A stretch of 64,000 nt of DNA from Pseudomonas sp. WJP1. Lineage in GTDB: Bacteria > Pseudomonadota > Gammaproteobacteria > Pseudomonadales > Pseudomonadaceae. A program made the position numbers and the translations under genes. Positions 29,126 to 37,349 of this stretch are shown here, piece after piece. Numbering within the stretch: position 1 is the first letter of the stretch; every line of letters begins with the position of its first letter. The DNA lies in NCBI RefSeq assembly GCF_028471945.1, contig NZ_CP110128.1:980501-1044500 (forward strand), read 5' to 3'. Below the pieces are notes generated by a model. The model saw nothing but the letters and a program-made list of their open reading frames with translations. It was not told the origin of the DNA and made no database searches.

Positions 29126-30520
29126 ATGGATGATCACGGACGTAGCTCTTCTTCCAACCAGCCAATCCTTTATGTACTCGATACCAACGTATTGATTCAC
29201 GATCCAAACGCGCTGCTCAACTTCGAAGAACACCACGTCGCGATCCCGATGACCGTGCTTGAAGAGCTCGACAAGCTCAAGAGCGGGCATCACAGCGTTG
29301 CCGCCGAATGTCGCCAGGCCATCCGGCTGATCGACAAGACCCTGGGCGATGCCTCACCCGAGGATGTCGAGCAGGGCGTGCCGATCCAGCGGGGCAAGAG
29401 CGGACCCAAGGGATTGCTGTCAATTCTGATGAGCAAGCAGGCCGAACCCCACATCGTTCTGCCTGAGCATCTGAACGACAACAGAATTATCAACCAGCTG
29501 ATCGACCTGCACGCTCGTGAGCCGAAGAAGCCCGTGGTGCTGGTCACCAAAGACATCAACATGCGCCTCAAGGCCCGCGCCTGCGGGATCGCGGCCGAGG
29601 ACTACAGCACCGACCAGTTGGTCGATGACGTATCGCTGCTTCCTAATGGCTATCACAACATGACCGGTTCCTTCTGGGACCGGGTGAGCAAGGTCGAGAC
29701 CCGTCAGGACCACGGTCGCACCTGGCACCAGGTACAGTTGATCGACAATCTGCCAGCCGTGCATATCAATGAATTTATCATCGATGAGCAGGGGTTCGTC
29801 GGCTGGATCAAGGAGATCGAGGAAGACAAGCTGCTGATCCTTGACCTGCACCAGGAACCGTTGCTGCACCAGGAAGCCTGGGGCCTCAAGCCGCGTGACA
29901 TCTATCAGAGCCTGGCGCTGTATGCCTTGCTCGATCCGGACATCCACCTGGTCAACCTGTCCGGTGCCGCAGGCTCCGGTAAAACCATCCTCGCGCTGGC
30001 CGCGGCCATCGAGCAGACCATGGTCAGCAAGCGCTACCGCCGCATCATCGCGACCCGCAGCGTGCAAGGCCTGGACCAGGAGATCGGCTTCCTGCCCGGC
30101 ACCGAAGCGGAAAAAATGGAGCCTTGGCTGGGCGCCATCACCGACAACCTCGAAGCCTTGCACATGGATGACGAAAGCACCCATGGCAGCGTCGACTACA
30201 TCCTCAGCAAAGTGCCGTTGCAGTTCAAATCCCTCAACTACATTAGGGGCCGCAGCTTCCAGCAGAGCCTGATCCTGATCGACGAATGCCAGAACCTGAC
30301 ACCGCACCAGATGAAAACCATCATCACCCGTGCCGGTGCCGGTTCCAAAGTGGTGTGCCTGGGCAACCTGGCACAGATCGACACCCCTTACCTGTCCGCG
30401 ACCAGCTCCGGGCTGACGTACCTGACTGAACGCTTCAAGGATTTCCCTAACGGCGTGCACATCACCCTGCAAGGGGTGCCTCGTTCGATCCTGGCCGAAT
30501 ACGCCGAATCGCATCTGTAA
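29126..30520 (+). CDS. PhoH-family ATPase with N-terminal PIN domain
   Basis: A 464-residue PIN-PhoH protein (PhoH2/YlaK type). The N-terminal PIN nuclease domain begins ILYVLDTNVLIHDP and carries acidic residues in TVLEELDKLK and LVTKDINMRLKA. The C-terminal PhoH ATPase has Walker A GAAGSGKTILAL and Walker B LILIDECQNLTP. Such proteins act as ATP-dependent RNA helicase-nucleases in studied mycobacterial cases; the role in Pseudomonas is not established. AAGGTGA lies before the ATG. A strong terminator follows, so the gene appears monocistronic. Confidence 0.93.
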   Translation: MDDHGRSSSSNQPILYVLDTNVLIHDPNALLNFEEHHVAIPMTVLEELDKLKSGHHSVAAECRQAIRLIDKTLGDASPEDVEQGVPIQRGKSGPKGLLSILMSKQAEPHIVLPEHLNDNRIINQLIDLHAREPKKPVVLVTKDINMRLKARACGIAAEDYSTDQLVDDVSLLPNGYHNMTGSFWDRVSKVETRQDHGRTWHQVQLIDNLPAVHINEFIIDEQGFVGWIKEIEEDKLLILDLHQEPLLHQEAWGLKPRDIYQSLALYALLDPDIHLVNLSGAAGSGKTILALAAAIEQTMVSKRYRRIIATRSVQGLDQEIGFLPGTEAEKMEPWLGAITDNLEALHMDDESTHGSVDYILSKVPLQFKSLNYIRGRSFQQSLILIDECQNLTPHQMKTIITRAGAGSKVVCLGNLAQIDTPYLSATSSGLTYLTERFKDFPNGVHITLQGVPRSILAEYAESHL

Positions 30521-30530
30521 CCTTCACCCA

Positions 30531-30563
30531 AACCGGGCGGCCTAACGGGTCGCCCGGTTTTTT
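30531..30563 (+). terminator. Rho-independent terminator after the PhoH gene
   Basis: AACCGGGCG and CGCCCGGTT form the stem, followed by a run of T. Confidence 0.85.
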
Positions 30564-30580
30564 ATGGGCAACGTAGAACT

Positions 30581-30670
30581 CTGTAGGAGCGAGCCTGCTC
30601 GCGATGGCATCTACTCGGTGTACCTGTTCAACCGCGGCGTCTGAATCGCGGGCAAGCCTCGCTCCTACAG
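30581..30670. repeat. REP-type inverted repeat pair
   Basis: CTGTAGGAGCGAGCCTGCTC faces GGGCAAGCCTCGCTCCTACAG, upstream of moaC. Confidence 0.75.
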
Positions 30671-30732
30671 GGGGGATTGTGTGAGCCGATATTCGTGCGT
30701 GCGAAAAATTGACCCACAGGTTTACAATCGGG

Positions 30733-30748
30733 ACTCCTGATCAGGAGT
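30733..30748. promoter_or_regulatory. Perfect 16-bp palindrome covering the moaC ribosome site
   Basis: ACTCCTGATCAGGAGT is a perfect palindrome; its right half, AGGAGT, is the Shine-Dalgarno sequence for the GTG start of moaC at 30755. It may be an operator or affect translation. Confidence 0.4.
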
Positions 30749-30754
30749 AACCCC

Positions 30755-31228
30755 GTGCTGACTCATCTCGATTCCCAAGGTCGCGCCAATATGGTCGACG
30801 TCACCGAAAAAGCCGTGACGTTCCGTGAAGCGACGGCCCAAGCGCTGGTGCGCATGCTGCCCGAAACTCTGCAGATGATCGTCAGCGGCGGTCACCCCAA
30901 GGGTGATGTGTTCGCCGTGGCGCGCATTGCCGGCATTCAGGCGGCGAAAAAAACCAGCGACCTGATTCCCCTGTGCCATCCGTTGATGTTGACTGGGGTC
31001 AAGGTCGAGCTCAGTGCCGAAGGCGACGACAGTGTGCGCATCGTGGCGCGCTGCAAGTTGTCCGGGCAGACCGGGGTCGAGATGGAAGCGCTGACGGCTG
31101 CCAGTGTCGCCGCCTTGACTATCTATGACATGTGCAAGGCCGTGGATCGCGGCATGACCATCGAAAGCGTGCGCCTGCTGGAGAAGGTCGGCGGCAAGAG
31201 CGGTCATTTCCAGGCGGATCCATCATGA
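30755..31228 (+). CDS. moaC: Cyclic pyranopterin monophosphate synthase MoaC
   Basis: A 157-residue enzyme of molybdenum cofactor synthesis that, after MoaA, closes the pyranopterin ring. Family motifs are [60 protein letters not shown] and [12 protein letters not shown]. The start is GTG with AGGAGT eight bases upstream. It overlaps moaD by four bases (ATGA), so moaC, moaD and moaE form a coupled unit. MoaA is not in this window. Confidence 0.97.
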   Translation: MLTHLDSQGRANMVDVTEKAVTFREATAQALVRMLPETLQMIVSGGHPKGDVFAVARIAGIQAAKKTSDLIPLCHPLMLTGVKVELSAEGDDSVRIVARCKLSGQTGVEMEALTAASVAALTIYDMCKAVDRGMTIESVRLLEKVGGKSGHFQADPS

Positions 31229-31467
31229 ACGTCACCGTAAAGTTTTTTGCCCGTTACCGTGAAGCGCTGGGCGTGGATTCGGTGAAGGTCGAAGGCCAGT
31301 TCGCCACTGTCGACGACGTGCGGGCGTTGCTGGCGCAACGTGAGGGTGCTGACGTGCTGCGCGAGCAGAACCTGATGTGCGCGCGCAACGAAGACCTGTG
31401 CCAGCTCGACGAACCGGTCAGCGATGGCGATGAAGTGGCGTTTTTCCCCACTGTGACCGGGGGCTGA
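31225..31467 (+). CDS. moaD: Molybdopterin synthase sulfur carrier MoaD
   Basis: An 80-residue ubiquitin-fold sulfur carrier. It ends in the required Gly-Gly (FFPTVTGG), which becomes the thiocarboxylate that donates sulfur to precursor Z within molybdopterin synthase. The N-terminus is [22 protein letters not shown] 31225 overlaps the moaC stop; the longer open frame from 31132 lies inside moaC and is rejected. Confidence 0.96.
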   Translation: MNVTVKFFARYREALGVDSVKVEGQFATVDDVRALLAQREGADVLREQNLMCARNEDLCQLDEPVSDGDEVAFFPTVTGG

Positions 31468-31470
31468 GAC

Positions 31471-31923
31471 ATGGCCATTCGCGTGCAATCGACCGCGTTC
31501 GATCCCGGCGCCGAAGTTAACGCCATGCACGACGCCAATGTCGGCGTCGGGGCGGTGGTGAGTTTTGTCGGCTATGTGCGCGACTTCAATGATGGCCTGG
31601 AGGTCGCCGGGATGTTTCTCGAGCACTATCCGGGCATGACCGAAAAAGCCCTCGGCAAGATCGCCACCGAGGCCGAGCAACGCTGGCCCTTGCTCAAGCT
31701 GGAGGTGCTGCATCGCATCGGTGCCCTGGAGCCTGGCGAACCCATCGTCTTCGTCGGCGCCGCCAGCGCCCACCGCCAGGCGGCATTCGACGCCTGCGCC
31801 TTTGTCATGGACTACCTGAAAACCCGCGCACCGTTCTGGAAGAAGGAAAACACCAGCGACGGTCCGCGTTGGGTCGAAGGGCGTGACAGCGATCATGCGG
31901 CGGCGGATCGCTGGAAGCAGTAA
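31471..31923 (+). CDS. moaE: Molybdopterin synthase catalytic subunit MoaE
   Basis: A 150-residue large subunit of molybdopterin synthase, partner of MoaD. Motifs include GAVVSFVGYVRDFND, LEHYPGMTEKAL, VLHRIGALEPGEPIVFVGAASAHR and the conserved lysines in APFWKKE. The last residues (SDGPRWVEGRDSDHAAADRW) match the family tail. It begins three bases after the moaD stop. Confidence 0.97.
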   Translation: MAIRVQSTAFDPGAEVNAMHDANVGVGAVVSFVGYVRDFNDGLEVAGMFLEHYPGMTEKALGKIATEAEQRWPLLKLEVLHRIGALEPGEPIVFVGAASAHRQAAFDACAFVMDYLKTRAPFWKKENTSDGPRWVEGRDSDHAAADRWKQ

Positions 31924-31944
31924 TTGCTGTATCGCTCTCAAATA

Positions 31945-32031
31945 CGCCATCGTCGGAACGCCGCCCGGAGCAGGCTCAATCCTACAGTTGAATGCATTCC
32001 CCCTGTAGGAGTGAGCCTGCTCGCGATAGCG
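31945..32031. repeat. REP-type inverted repeat
   Basis: CCATCGTCGGAACGCCGCCC followed by GGAGCAGGCTCAATCCTACAG, then CTGTAGGAGTGAGCCTGCTC. The outer ends resemble the element at 7469-7598. Confidence 0.65.
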
Positions 32032-32216
32032 TCATCCGCAACCCTGAAATCCCGCTGATACACATCCCGACCATCGGCCGGCACGCCCTGCATTTACCCA
32101 ATTGACGCCAAATACATAAAAGTCCAGTATGGATTTATAAGTACAAAAAAGGCTTCCCCCCGTTTCTGCTCTTCTTCCATCTTGCCAAACCAACAACAAC
32201 CCGCGAGAGAACGAAC

Positions 32217-32993
32217 ATGAAGAAATTCCCCCTCATCACTGGTCTGGCCCTGAGCCTGTTGGCGTGCAGCAGCCTGTTTGCCGCCGAGAAAACCCTGCGC
32301 ATCGGCATCGAAGCGGCCTACCCACCGTTCGCCTCCAAGACCGACAAAGGCGAGATCGCGGGTTTCGACTACGACATCGGCAATGCCCTGTGCGCGCAGA
32401 TGAAGGTCAAGTGTGTGTGGATCGAGGGCGAGTTTGACGGCCTGATTCCTTCCTTGAAAGTGAAGAAAATCGACATGGCACTGTCGTCGATGACCATCAA
32501 CGAAGACCGCAAGAAGTCGGTGGATTTCACCCACAAGTATTACTTCACCTCATCGCGCCTGGTCATGAAGGAAGGCGCGGTGGTGGATGACCAATACGCC
32601 AGCCTCAAGGGCAAGACCGTTGGCGTGCAACGGGCGACCACCACCGACCGTTACGCGACCGAAGTCTTCGAACCCAAGGGCATCAACGTCAAGCGCTACA
32701 GCAACAACGAAGAAATCTACATGGACCTGGCAGCCGGTCGCCTCGACGCCATCTTTGCCGACACCATTCCGCTTAACGACTTCCTGTCGATGCCGCGCGG
32801 CAAGGGCTACGCATTCGCCGGCCCGGAGCTCAAGGACCCGAAATACGTGGGCGAGGGCGCCGGGATTGCGGTGCGCAAGGGCAACACCGAGCTGGTATCG
32901 GAGCTGAACAACGCTATCGACGGGATTCGCGCCAGTGGCGAGTACCAGAAGATTTCGCAGCAGTACTTCAAGTCTGATATCTACGGCGACTGA
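32217..32993 (+). CDS. Periplasmic amino-acid binding protein (ABC type, ArgT-like)
   Basis: A 258-residue family 3 solute-binding protein. The signal peptide is [21 protein letters not shown]. The ligand fold begins [33 protein letters not shown], and [19 protein letters not shown] is diagnostic. The length and wording match lysine/arginine/ornithine-type binders; the precise ligand is an inference. No permease or ATPase lies next to it, so it either works with a transporter elsewhere or is an orphan binder. GAGAGAAC precedes the ATG. Confidence 0.92.
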   Translation: MKKFPLITGLALSLLACSSLFAAEKTLRIGIEAAYPPFASKTDKGEIAGFDYDIGNALCAQMKVKCVWIEGEFDGLIPSLKVKKIDMALSSMTINEDRKKSVDFTHKYYFTSSRLVMKEGAVVDDQYASLKGKTVGVQRATTTDRYATEVFEPKGINVKRYSNNEEIYMDLAAGRLDAIFADTIPLNDFLSMPRGKGYAFAGPELKDPKYVGEGAGIAVRKGNTELVSELNNAIDGIRASGEYQKISQQYFKSDIYGD

Positions 32994-33950
32994 TCAACCG
33001 CTCTTGGGGCTTTCTCGCGAAAGCCCCACTGCGCTGCTGATTCCCGAGACTTTCGATGGCTGCAGATTGAGGGCAAGCACGCTCGTCAGCACGATGACCA
33101 TCCCGACAATGACCATGAACGAAGGGCGTTCAGCCAGAACCACCGAGGCCATCAACATGGCGGTAGGCGGTATCAGGTAAAGCGAAATGGACGCGCGGCT
33201 CACGTTGCTGTGCGCCAGCACATATGCCCAGGCGAGGTACGCAAGGGCACTGGGAAAAATGCCCAGGACGAGCACCGCCAGATTGACCGAAGTCGGGGCG
33301 CTCTGCACTTCGCTCCACAAGCCCGGTGCGTAGACGAGTAACAGCGCGGTGCCTGACCAAATGGTGTAGCACACCATCGTCAGCCCGTTGTAGCGATGGG
33401 CATGGCTTTTTTGCAGGGCGAAATAGAGACTCCAGGACAACGCCGCCAACAGGACCAGCAGCCCGTGCGCATCCAGATCACCCAAACCACGATCACTGCT
33501 GACCACGACAGCGGCACCTAGCAAGCCACCCAGTACGCAGATCCATTGCCAGCGGTTGACACGCTGTTTGAACACGAAGTGCGCCAGCAACGTGCTGAAT
33601 AGCGGAGTGGATTGTGCAAGTACACTGGACGCGCCGGCACTGACGCCTTGTTGGCCGTAGTTGATTGCCATGTGGTGCAGGGTGACAGCAAAGAAGCCCA
33701 GCACAGCCAACAGCGGCAGGTCTTTCAGGCGCGGCAGGGAAATACCCGCCACCCATGCCACCCCGGCCATGAACGTCGAGGCGATGAGAAAGCGGATCAA
33801 CGCCAAATGACCGGGCTCGTAAGCCAACAACCCGATGTGTATTCCAGTGGGCGAATAGGCCCAGCAAAGGATCACGAAAAACGTAGCCAGGGCGATTTTT
33901 ACGCCGGGCCTTGTGGCGAGGCTCAGGTTCATGCGCTGAATCAAATCCAT
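32994..33950 (-). CDS. EamA/DMT-family transporter
   Basis: A 318-residue inner-membrane protein with about ten hydrophobic helices arranged as two EamA repeats (for example GVKIALATFFVILCWAYSPTGI and NLAVLVLGIFPSALAYLAWAYVLA). The second repeat has the ALAYLAWAYVL...ASISLYLIPPTAMLMASVVLAERP pattern. EamA proteins usually export amino acids or other small metabolites. It is divergent from a LysR gene (34073), which probably controls it. The stop is directly after the stop of the convergent binding-protein gene. Confidence 0.93.
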   Translation of the reverse strand: MDLIQRMNLSLATRPGVKIALATFFVILCWAYSPTGIHIGLLAYEPGHLALIRFLIASTFMAGVAWVAGISLPRLKDLPLLAVLGFFAVTLHHMAINYGQQGVSAGASSVLAQSTPLFSTLLAHFVFKQRVNRWQWICVLGGLLGAAVVVSSDRGLGDLDAHGLLVLLAALSWSLYFALQKSHAHRYNGLTMVCYTIWSGTALLLVYAPGLWSEVQSAPTSVNLAVLVLGIFPSALAYLAWAYVLAHSNVSRASISLYLIPPTAMLMASVVLAERPSFMVIVGMVIVLTSVLALNLQPSKVSGISSAVGLSRESPKSG

Positions 33951-34036
33951 AAAACGTCCTGTTTATCCAAAGTGTGATGACGTAACTGAAGTGCGCGCAG
34001 TCGAATTATCAAAATCATCCGGATTCACTACAAGTG

Positions 34037-34054
34037 ACTTAAACTGAGTTAAGT
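34037..34054. promoter_or_regulatory. Candidate LysR operator between eamA-type and lysR genes
   Basis: ACTTAA (34037-34042) and TTAAGT (34049-34054) are a perfect inverted repeat with a 6-bp spacer; CACT-aca-AGTG lies at about 34026-34035. Both are in the 122-bp divergent gap. Confidence 0.45.
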
Positions 34055-34072
34055 ATTCACTTTGGGTGAGCT

Positions 34073-34966
34073 ATGGAACTGTCCCAGCTGCGCATGTTCA
34101 ACACGGTTCACCATCTCGGCAGCATCGCGCGTGCGGCCGAGGTGCTGCATTGCGTACCGTCCAATATCACCGCACGCCTCAAGTCCCTGGAGCGTGAACT
34201 CGGTACTGCGCTGTTTTCTCGCGATGGCCGAGGATTGCGGATCACGCCTGCCGGGGAGGTGTTTCTCGATTACACGACGAAAATCCTCGGCCTGGCCGAC
34301 GAAGCGCGCAGGGCATTGGCTCCCGACAGTGCGCCGAGCGGTCCTCTGCGCATTGGTGCCATCGAGTCCACTGCCACTGGGCGATTGCCCCGGCTACTGG
34401 CCAAATATCACGAGCTTTACCCAAAGGTGGTGCTGGAGCTGAGCACTGGCACCTGGGCTCAATTGCTCGACGACACCCAACATCGGCGGCTGGACGGGGC
34501 GTTCGTGGCGGTGAACGTTGAGCGCCCGGGACTGCAGCGGGAAGTGATGTACCGCGAAGATCTGATTCTCATCGCGTCCGCCTCCCATGGGCCTTTGCGT
34601 CAGGCGGCGGATCTGCAGGGCAAGGCGATTTTCATGTGGCCCCCCGGCTGCCCGTACCGTTTCGCGCTGGAACAGTGGCTGTTGCGCCATGACCAGGTAC
34701 AACCGATTGTCAGTATCGCCAGCTATGGCACCATCGTTGGCTGTGTCAGTGCCGGTGCCGGCGTCTCGCTGGTGCCCCGTGGAATCTATGAGCAGTATTG
34801 TCTCAGCGCAGGTTGCCAGGGATATGAATTCCCGGAACTGACGAGCGTCGACAACCTTTTTTACTGGCACGAGAGCGCAGGCCGGCACCCGGCGCGTGAG
34901 GCCTTCGTGAAGTTGTTACAGGCCGAGTTCGCGGGGCCAGGATCATTACGGTTAATCCCGTCTTAA
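34073..34966 (+). CDS. LysR-family transcriptional regulator
   Basis: A 297-residue LysR-type regulator. The N-terminal helix-turn-helix is LRMFNTVHHLGSIARAAEVL followed by NITARLKSLERELGTALFSR. The effector domain runs from about residue 88 (GPLRIGAIESTATGRLPRLL). GGTGAG precedes the ATG. It is divergent from the EamA transporter and probably regulates it in response to a small metabolite. Confidence 0.94.
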   Translation: MELSQLRMFNTVHHLGSIARAAEVLHCVPSNITARLKSLERELGTALFSRDGRGLRITPAGEVFLDYTTKILGLADEARRALAPDSAPSGPLRIGAIESTATGRLPRLLAKYHELYPKVVLELSTGTWAQLLDDTQHRRLDGAFVAVNVERPGLQREVMYREDLILIASASHGPLRQAADLQGKAIFMWPPGCPYRFALEQWLLRHDQVQPIVSIASYGTIVGCVSAGAGVSLVPRGIYEQYCLSAGCQGYEFPELTSVDNLFYWHESAGRHPAREAFVKLLQAEFAGPGSLRLIPS

Positions 34967-35072
34967 CCGACCTGTCGTCTATTCCCACGATACCCGTTGC
35001 ACGCACCCGACTCTCAAAGGGCAAGGCCAGCGTGTAAACTGGCGGGCAATCGATAGTCAAAAGGGAAACACG

Positions 35073-35582
35073 ATGAGCGAGGAAACGATGCGTCTGGGCC
35101 GAGAGCGGCGCTACCTGGTGCTGTTGGGCATCATCTGTTTGGCGCTGATCGGCGGTGCGTTGTACATGCAGGTAGTGTTGGGCGAGGCGCCGTGCCCTTT
35201 GTGCATCCTGCAGCGTTACGCGCTGCTGTTGATCGCGCTCTTCGCGTTCATCGGTGCGGCCATGCGCACCCGGCGCAGCATCACGGTGCTGGAGACCCTG
35301 GTGGTCATTTGTGCCCTGGCGGGCGTCGGGGTGGCCGGGCATCACGTCTACACGCAGTTCTATCCGGCCGTCAGCTGCGGCATCGATGTGCTGCAGCCGA
35401 TAGTCGACGGTTTGCCGCTGGCGAAGATCTTCCCGCTGGGCTTCCAGGTGGACGGCTTCTGCTCCACACCGTACCCGCCGATCCTCGGGTTGTCCCTGGC
35501 GCAATGGGCACTGCTGGCCTTCGTGCTGGTGGTGGTGCTGGTGCCGTTGCTGACGGTGCGCAATCGCAAGGCGCTGCACTGA
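35073..35582 (+). CDS. dsbB: Disulfide bond formation protein DsbB
   Basis: A 169-residue inner-membrane quinone reductase that reoxidises DsbA. Four helices are visible. The first cysteine pair is CPLC (residues 41-44); the second is Cys102 (AVSCGIDV) and Cys130 (VDGFCS), matching the E. coli arrangement. The conserved QRYALL follows the first pair. AAGGGAAA lies upstream of the ATG. A strong terminator follows the gene. Confidence 0.95.
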   Translation: MSEETMRLGRERRYLVLLGIICLALIGGALYMQVVLGEAPCPLCILQRYALLLIALFAFIGAAMRTRRSITVLETLVVICALAGVGVAGHHVYTQFYPAVSCGIDVLQPIVDGLPLAKIFPLGFQVDGFCSTPYPPILGLSLAQWALLAFVLVVVLVPLLTVRNRKALH

Positions 35583-35612
35583 CATCATCGGCGGCATTAT
35601 TGCGACACACGC

Positions 35613-35652
35613 AAAACGCCCCGGTCCTCGATAAAAGGACCGGGGCGTTTTT
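35613..35652 (+). terminator. Rho-independent terminator after dsbB
   Basis: AAAACGCCCCGGTCC and GGACCGGGGCGTTTT form a long stem, followed by T residues. Confidence 0.9.
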
Positions 35653-36410
35653 GCATTTCAGGGGCCAGGTAAAAAGACCGTGATGCGCGGCAATCAGGGG
35701 TGCGACAAGTCTGCGACATGTTGTCACATCGAGAGTGTCGCAGCGCGCTTTCGTGTGTCGGATTGGTGCGGTGTCCTGCAATGAAATTGGCGCGTTTGAG
35801 CGCCGCCGGATTTTTGCCGGCTGGCACGGGAGCAGGCAGTTTTAACAGGCTCTGGCGATTTGCCAGAGCCCTTGCCATATCGGGGCTAGGGCGAAGTAGA
35901 GGGTCGTTGTCGCGCCTTCGATACTGTCTGTATCGCGGGTGGTAGCCCTACTATTTTTGGTGTTTTTGTTGAGAATCAATTTCGATAAGATGCGCCACTT
36001 TTACAGATTTGAGTCAGGATTGTTGCGGGCTGGGATAAAAATTATTTCGGGATAAGACATGGTTTATAAAACGCTACATATCTACAATCGCCCGCACTGA
36101 ATTCCCGGCACTGCTCACCCAGGCATTGGTGCATGAGTGACACGAGGGTGTCGAGAGGCCTTTTGGCCTGATGTGACGCCCAGGTGTCGGTGCCTCCAAC
36201 TATCCGCACCAAATGGAATTGGGCTGTAACAAGGCCTTTGACCACGAATTCGAATAAGAACTCACCGCTGGCCCAGGATTTGTCGAAACGCCTCTGAGGC
36301 TCGACGGGCAAGCCCTTATTCAATCCAAGAAAAATGCCAACCCTTGGCAGGGTGAAGTGTTGGCGATCAAAACCCAACTGCATTGCGCAAGCTGCTTTAG
36401 AGGTCGTGAG
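35653..36410. other. Upstream region of the cyo operon
   Basis: No gene I can support. It holds a 9-bp hairpin GGCTCTGGC-gattt-GCCAGAGCC (35848-35870) without a T run, an AT-rich stretch near 35950-36060 and a candidate ANR box. A 113-codon minus-strand frame (36042-36383) lacks support. The cyoA leader may be long. Confidence 0.55.
35966..35979. promoter_or_regulatory. Candidate ANR/FNR box upstream of cyoA
   Basis: TTGTTGAGAATCAA differs from the TTGAT-N4-ATCAA consensus by one base. ANR is known to repress cyo in pseudomonads at low oxygen. It is about 430 bp before cyoA, so its position relative to the promoter is uncertain. Confidence 0.45.
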
Positions 36411-37346
36411 ATGAGTAAAAACAGGTACCCCAGACTACTAGGCTTAGTGCCGCTGCTCGGCACGTTGTTGCTGGGAGGCTGCAACATGACCTTGCTCAAT
36501 CCCACGGGCCAGGTCGGCCTGGAACAGCGAAACCTGATCATCACCGCAACGCTGCTGATGCTGTTGGTCGTGATCCCGGTCATCGTGATGACCTTCCTGT
36601 TCGCCTGGAAATACCGCGCATCCAACACCAAGGCGACCTACACGCCTAAATGGAACCACTCCACCAAGATCGAGATCGCGGTGTGGACTGTTCCTGTGTT
36701 GATCATCATTGCCCTGGGTTACATCACCTACAAGTCGACCCACGAGCTGGACCCGTACCGTCCGATCGAATCCGACGTGAAGCCTGTGACCATCGAAGTG
36801 GTCGCTCTGGACTGGAAGTGGCTGTTCATCTACCCGGAACAAGGCATTGCCACGGTCAACAAGATCGTGTTCCCGGCGCACACGCCAATCAACTTCAAGA
36901 TCACCTCCGACGCCGTGATGAACTCGTTCTTCATCCCGGGCCTGGGCGGCCAGATCTACGCGATGGCGGGCATGCAGACCAGAATGCACCTGATCGCCGA
37001 CCGCAACGCTGAAATGGACGGCATCTCCGCCAACTACAGCGGTGCCGGTTTCACCGGTATGAAATTCAAAGCGATCGCAACTTCCCAGGAAGATTTCGAC
37101 GCCTGGGTAAGTGAAGTCAAAAAGGCACCTAAACAGCTTGAACAAGCTGAATACGCAGCCCTTTCCAAGCAGAGCCAGAACAACCCAGTCGAGCTCTACT
37201 CCTCGGTGACGCCGAACCTGTTCCAGATCATCGTCGACAAGTACGAAGGCATGAAACCAGGCCCGAAGGTCAAGCACGAGAAGAAAGAGAAAGAAGTGGC
37301 CGCTACGGACATGAACTCGCATTCAGCTGCCGGGGCAGAGGAGTAA
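36411..37346 (+). CDS. cyoA: Cytochrome bo3 quinol oxidase subunit II, CyoA
   Basis: A 311-residue lipoprotein subunit of the bo3-type terminal oxidase. The signal ends in a lipobox LLGGC (Cys about 24). Two transmembrane helices follow (LIITATLLMLLVVIPVIVMTFLFAW and IEIAVWTVPVLIIIALGYITY). The periplasmic cupredoxin domain (VVALDWKWLFIYPEQGIATVN; FIPGLGGQIYAMAGMQTRM) lacks the copper-A ligands, as expected for a quinol oxidase. ATG 36411 was preferred over the upstream frame start at 36357 because of the signal peptide. Confidence 0.96.
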   Translation: MSKNRYPRLLGLVPLLGTLLLGGCNMTLLNPTGQVGLEQRNLIITATLLMLLVVIPVIVMTFLFAWKYRASNTKATYTPKWNHSTKIEIAVWTVPVLIIIALGYITYKSTHELDPYRPIESDVKPVTIEVVALDWKWLFIYPEQGIATVNKIVFPAHTPINFKITSDAVMNSFFIPGLGGQIYAMAGMQTRMHLIADRNAEMDGISANYSGAGFTGMKFKAIATSQEDFDAWVSEVKKAPKQLEQAEYAALSKQSQNNPVELYSSVTPNLFQIIVDKYEGMKPGPKVKHEKKEKEVAATDMNSHSAAGAEE

Positions 37347-37349
37347 ACG

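Noticed and set aside
36042..36383. A 113-codon minus-strand frame upstream of cyoA
   Set aside because: No ribosome site or recognisable motif; it overlaps the probable cyo control region.
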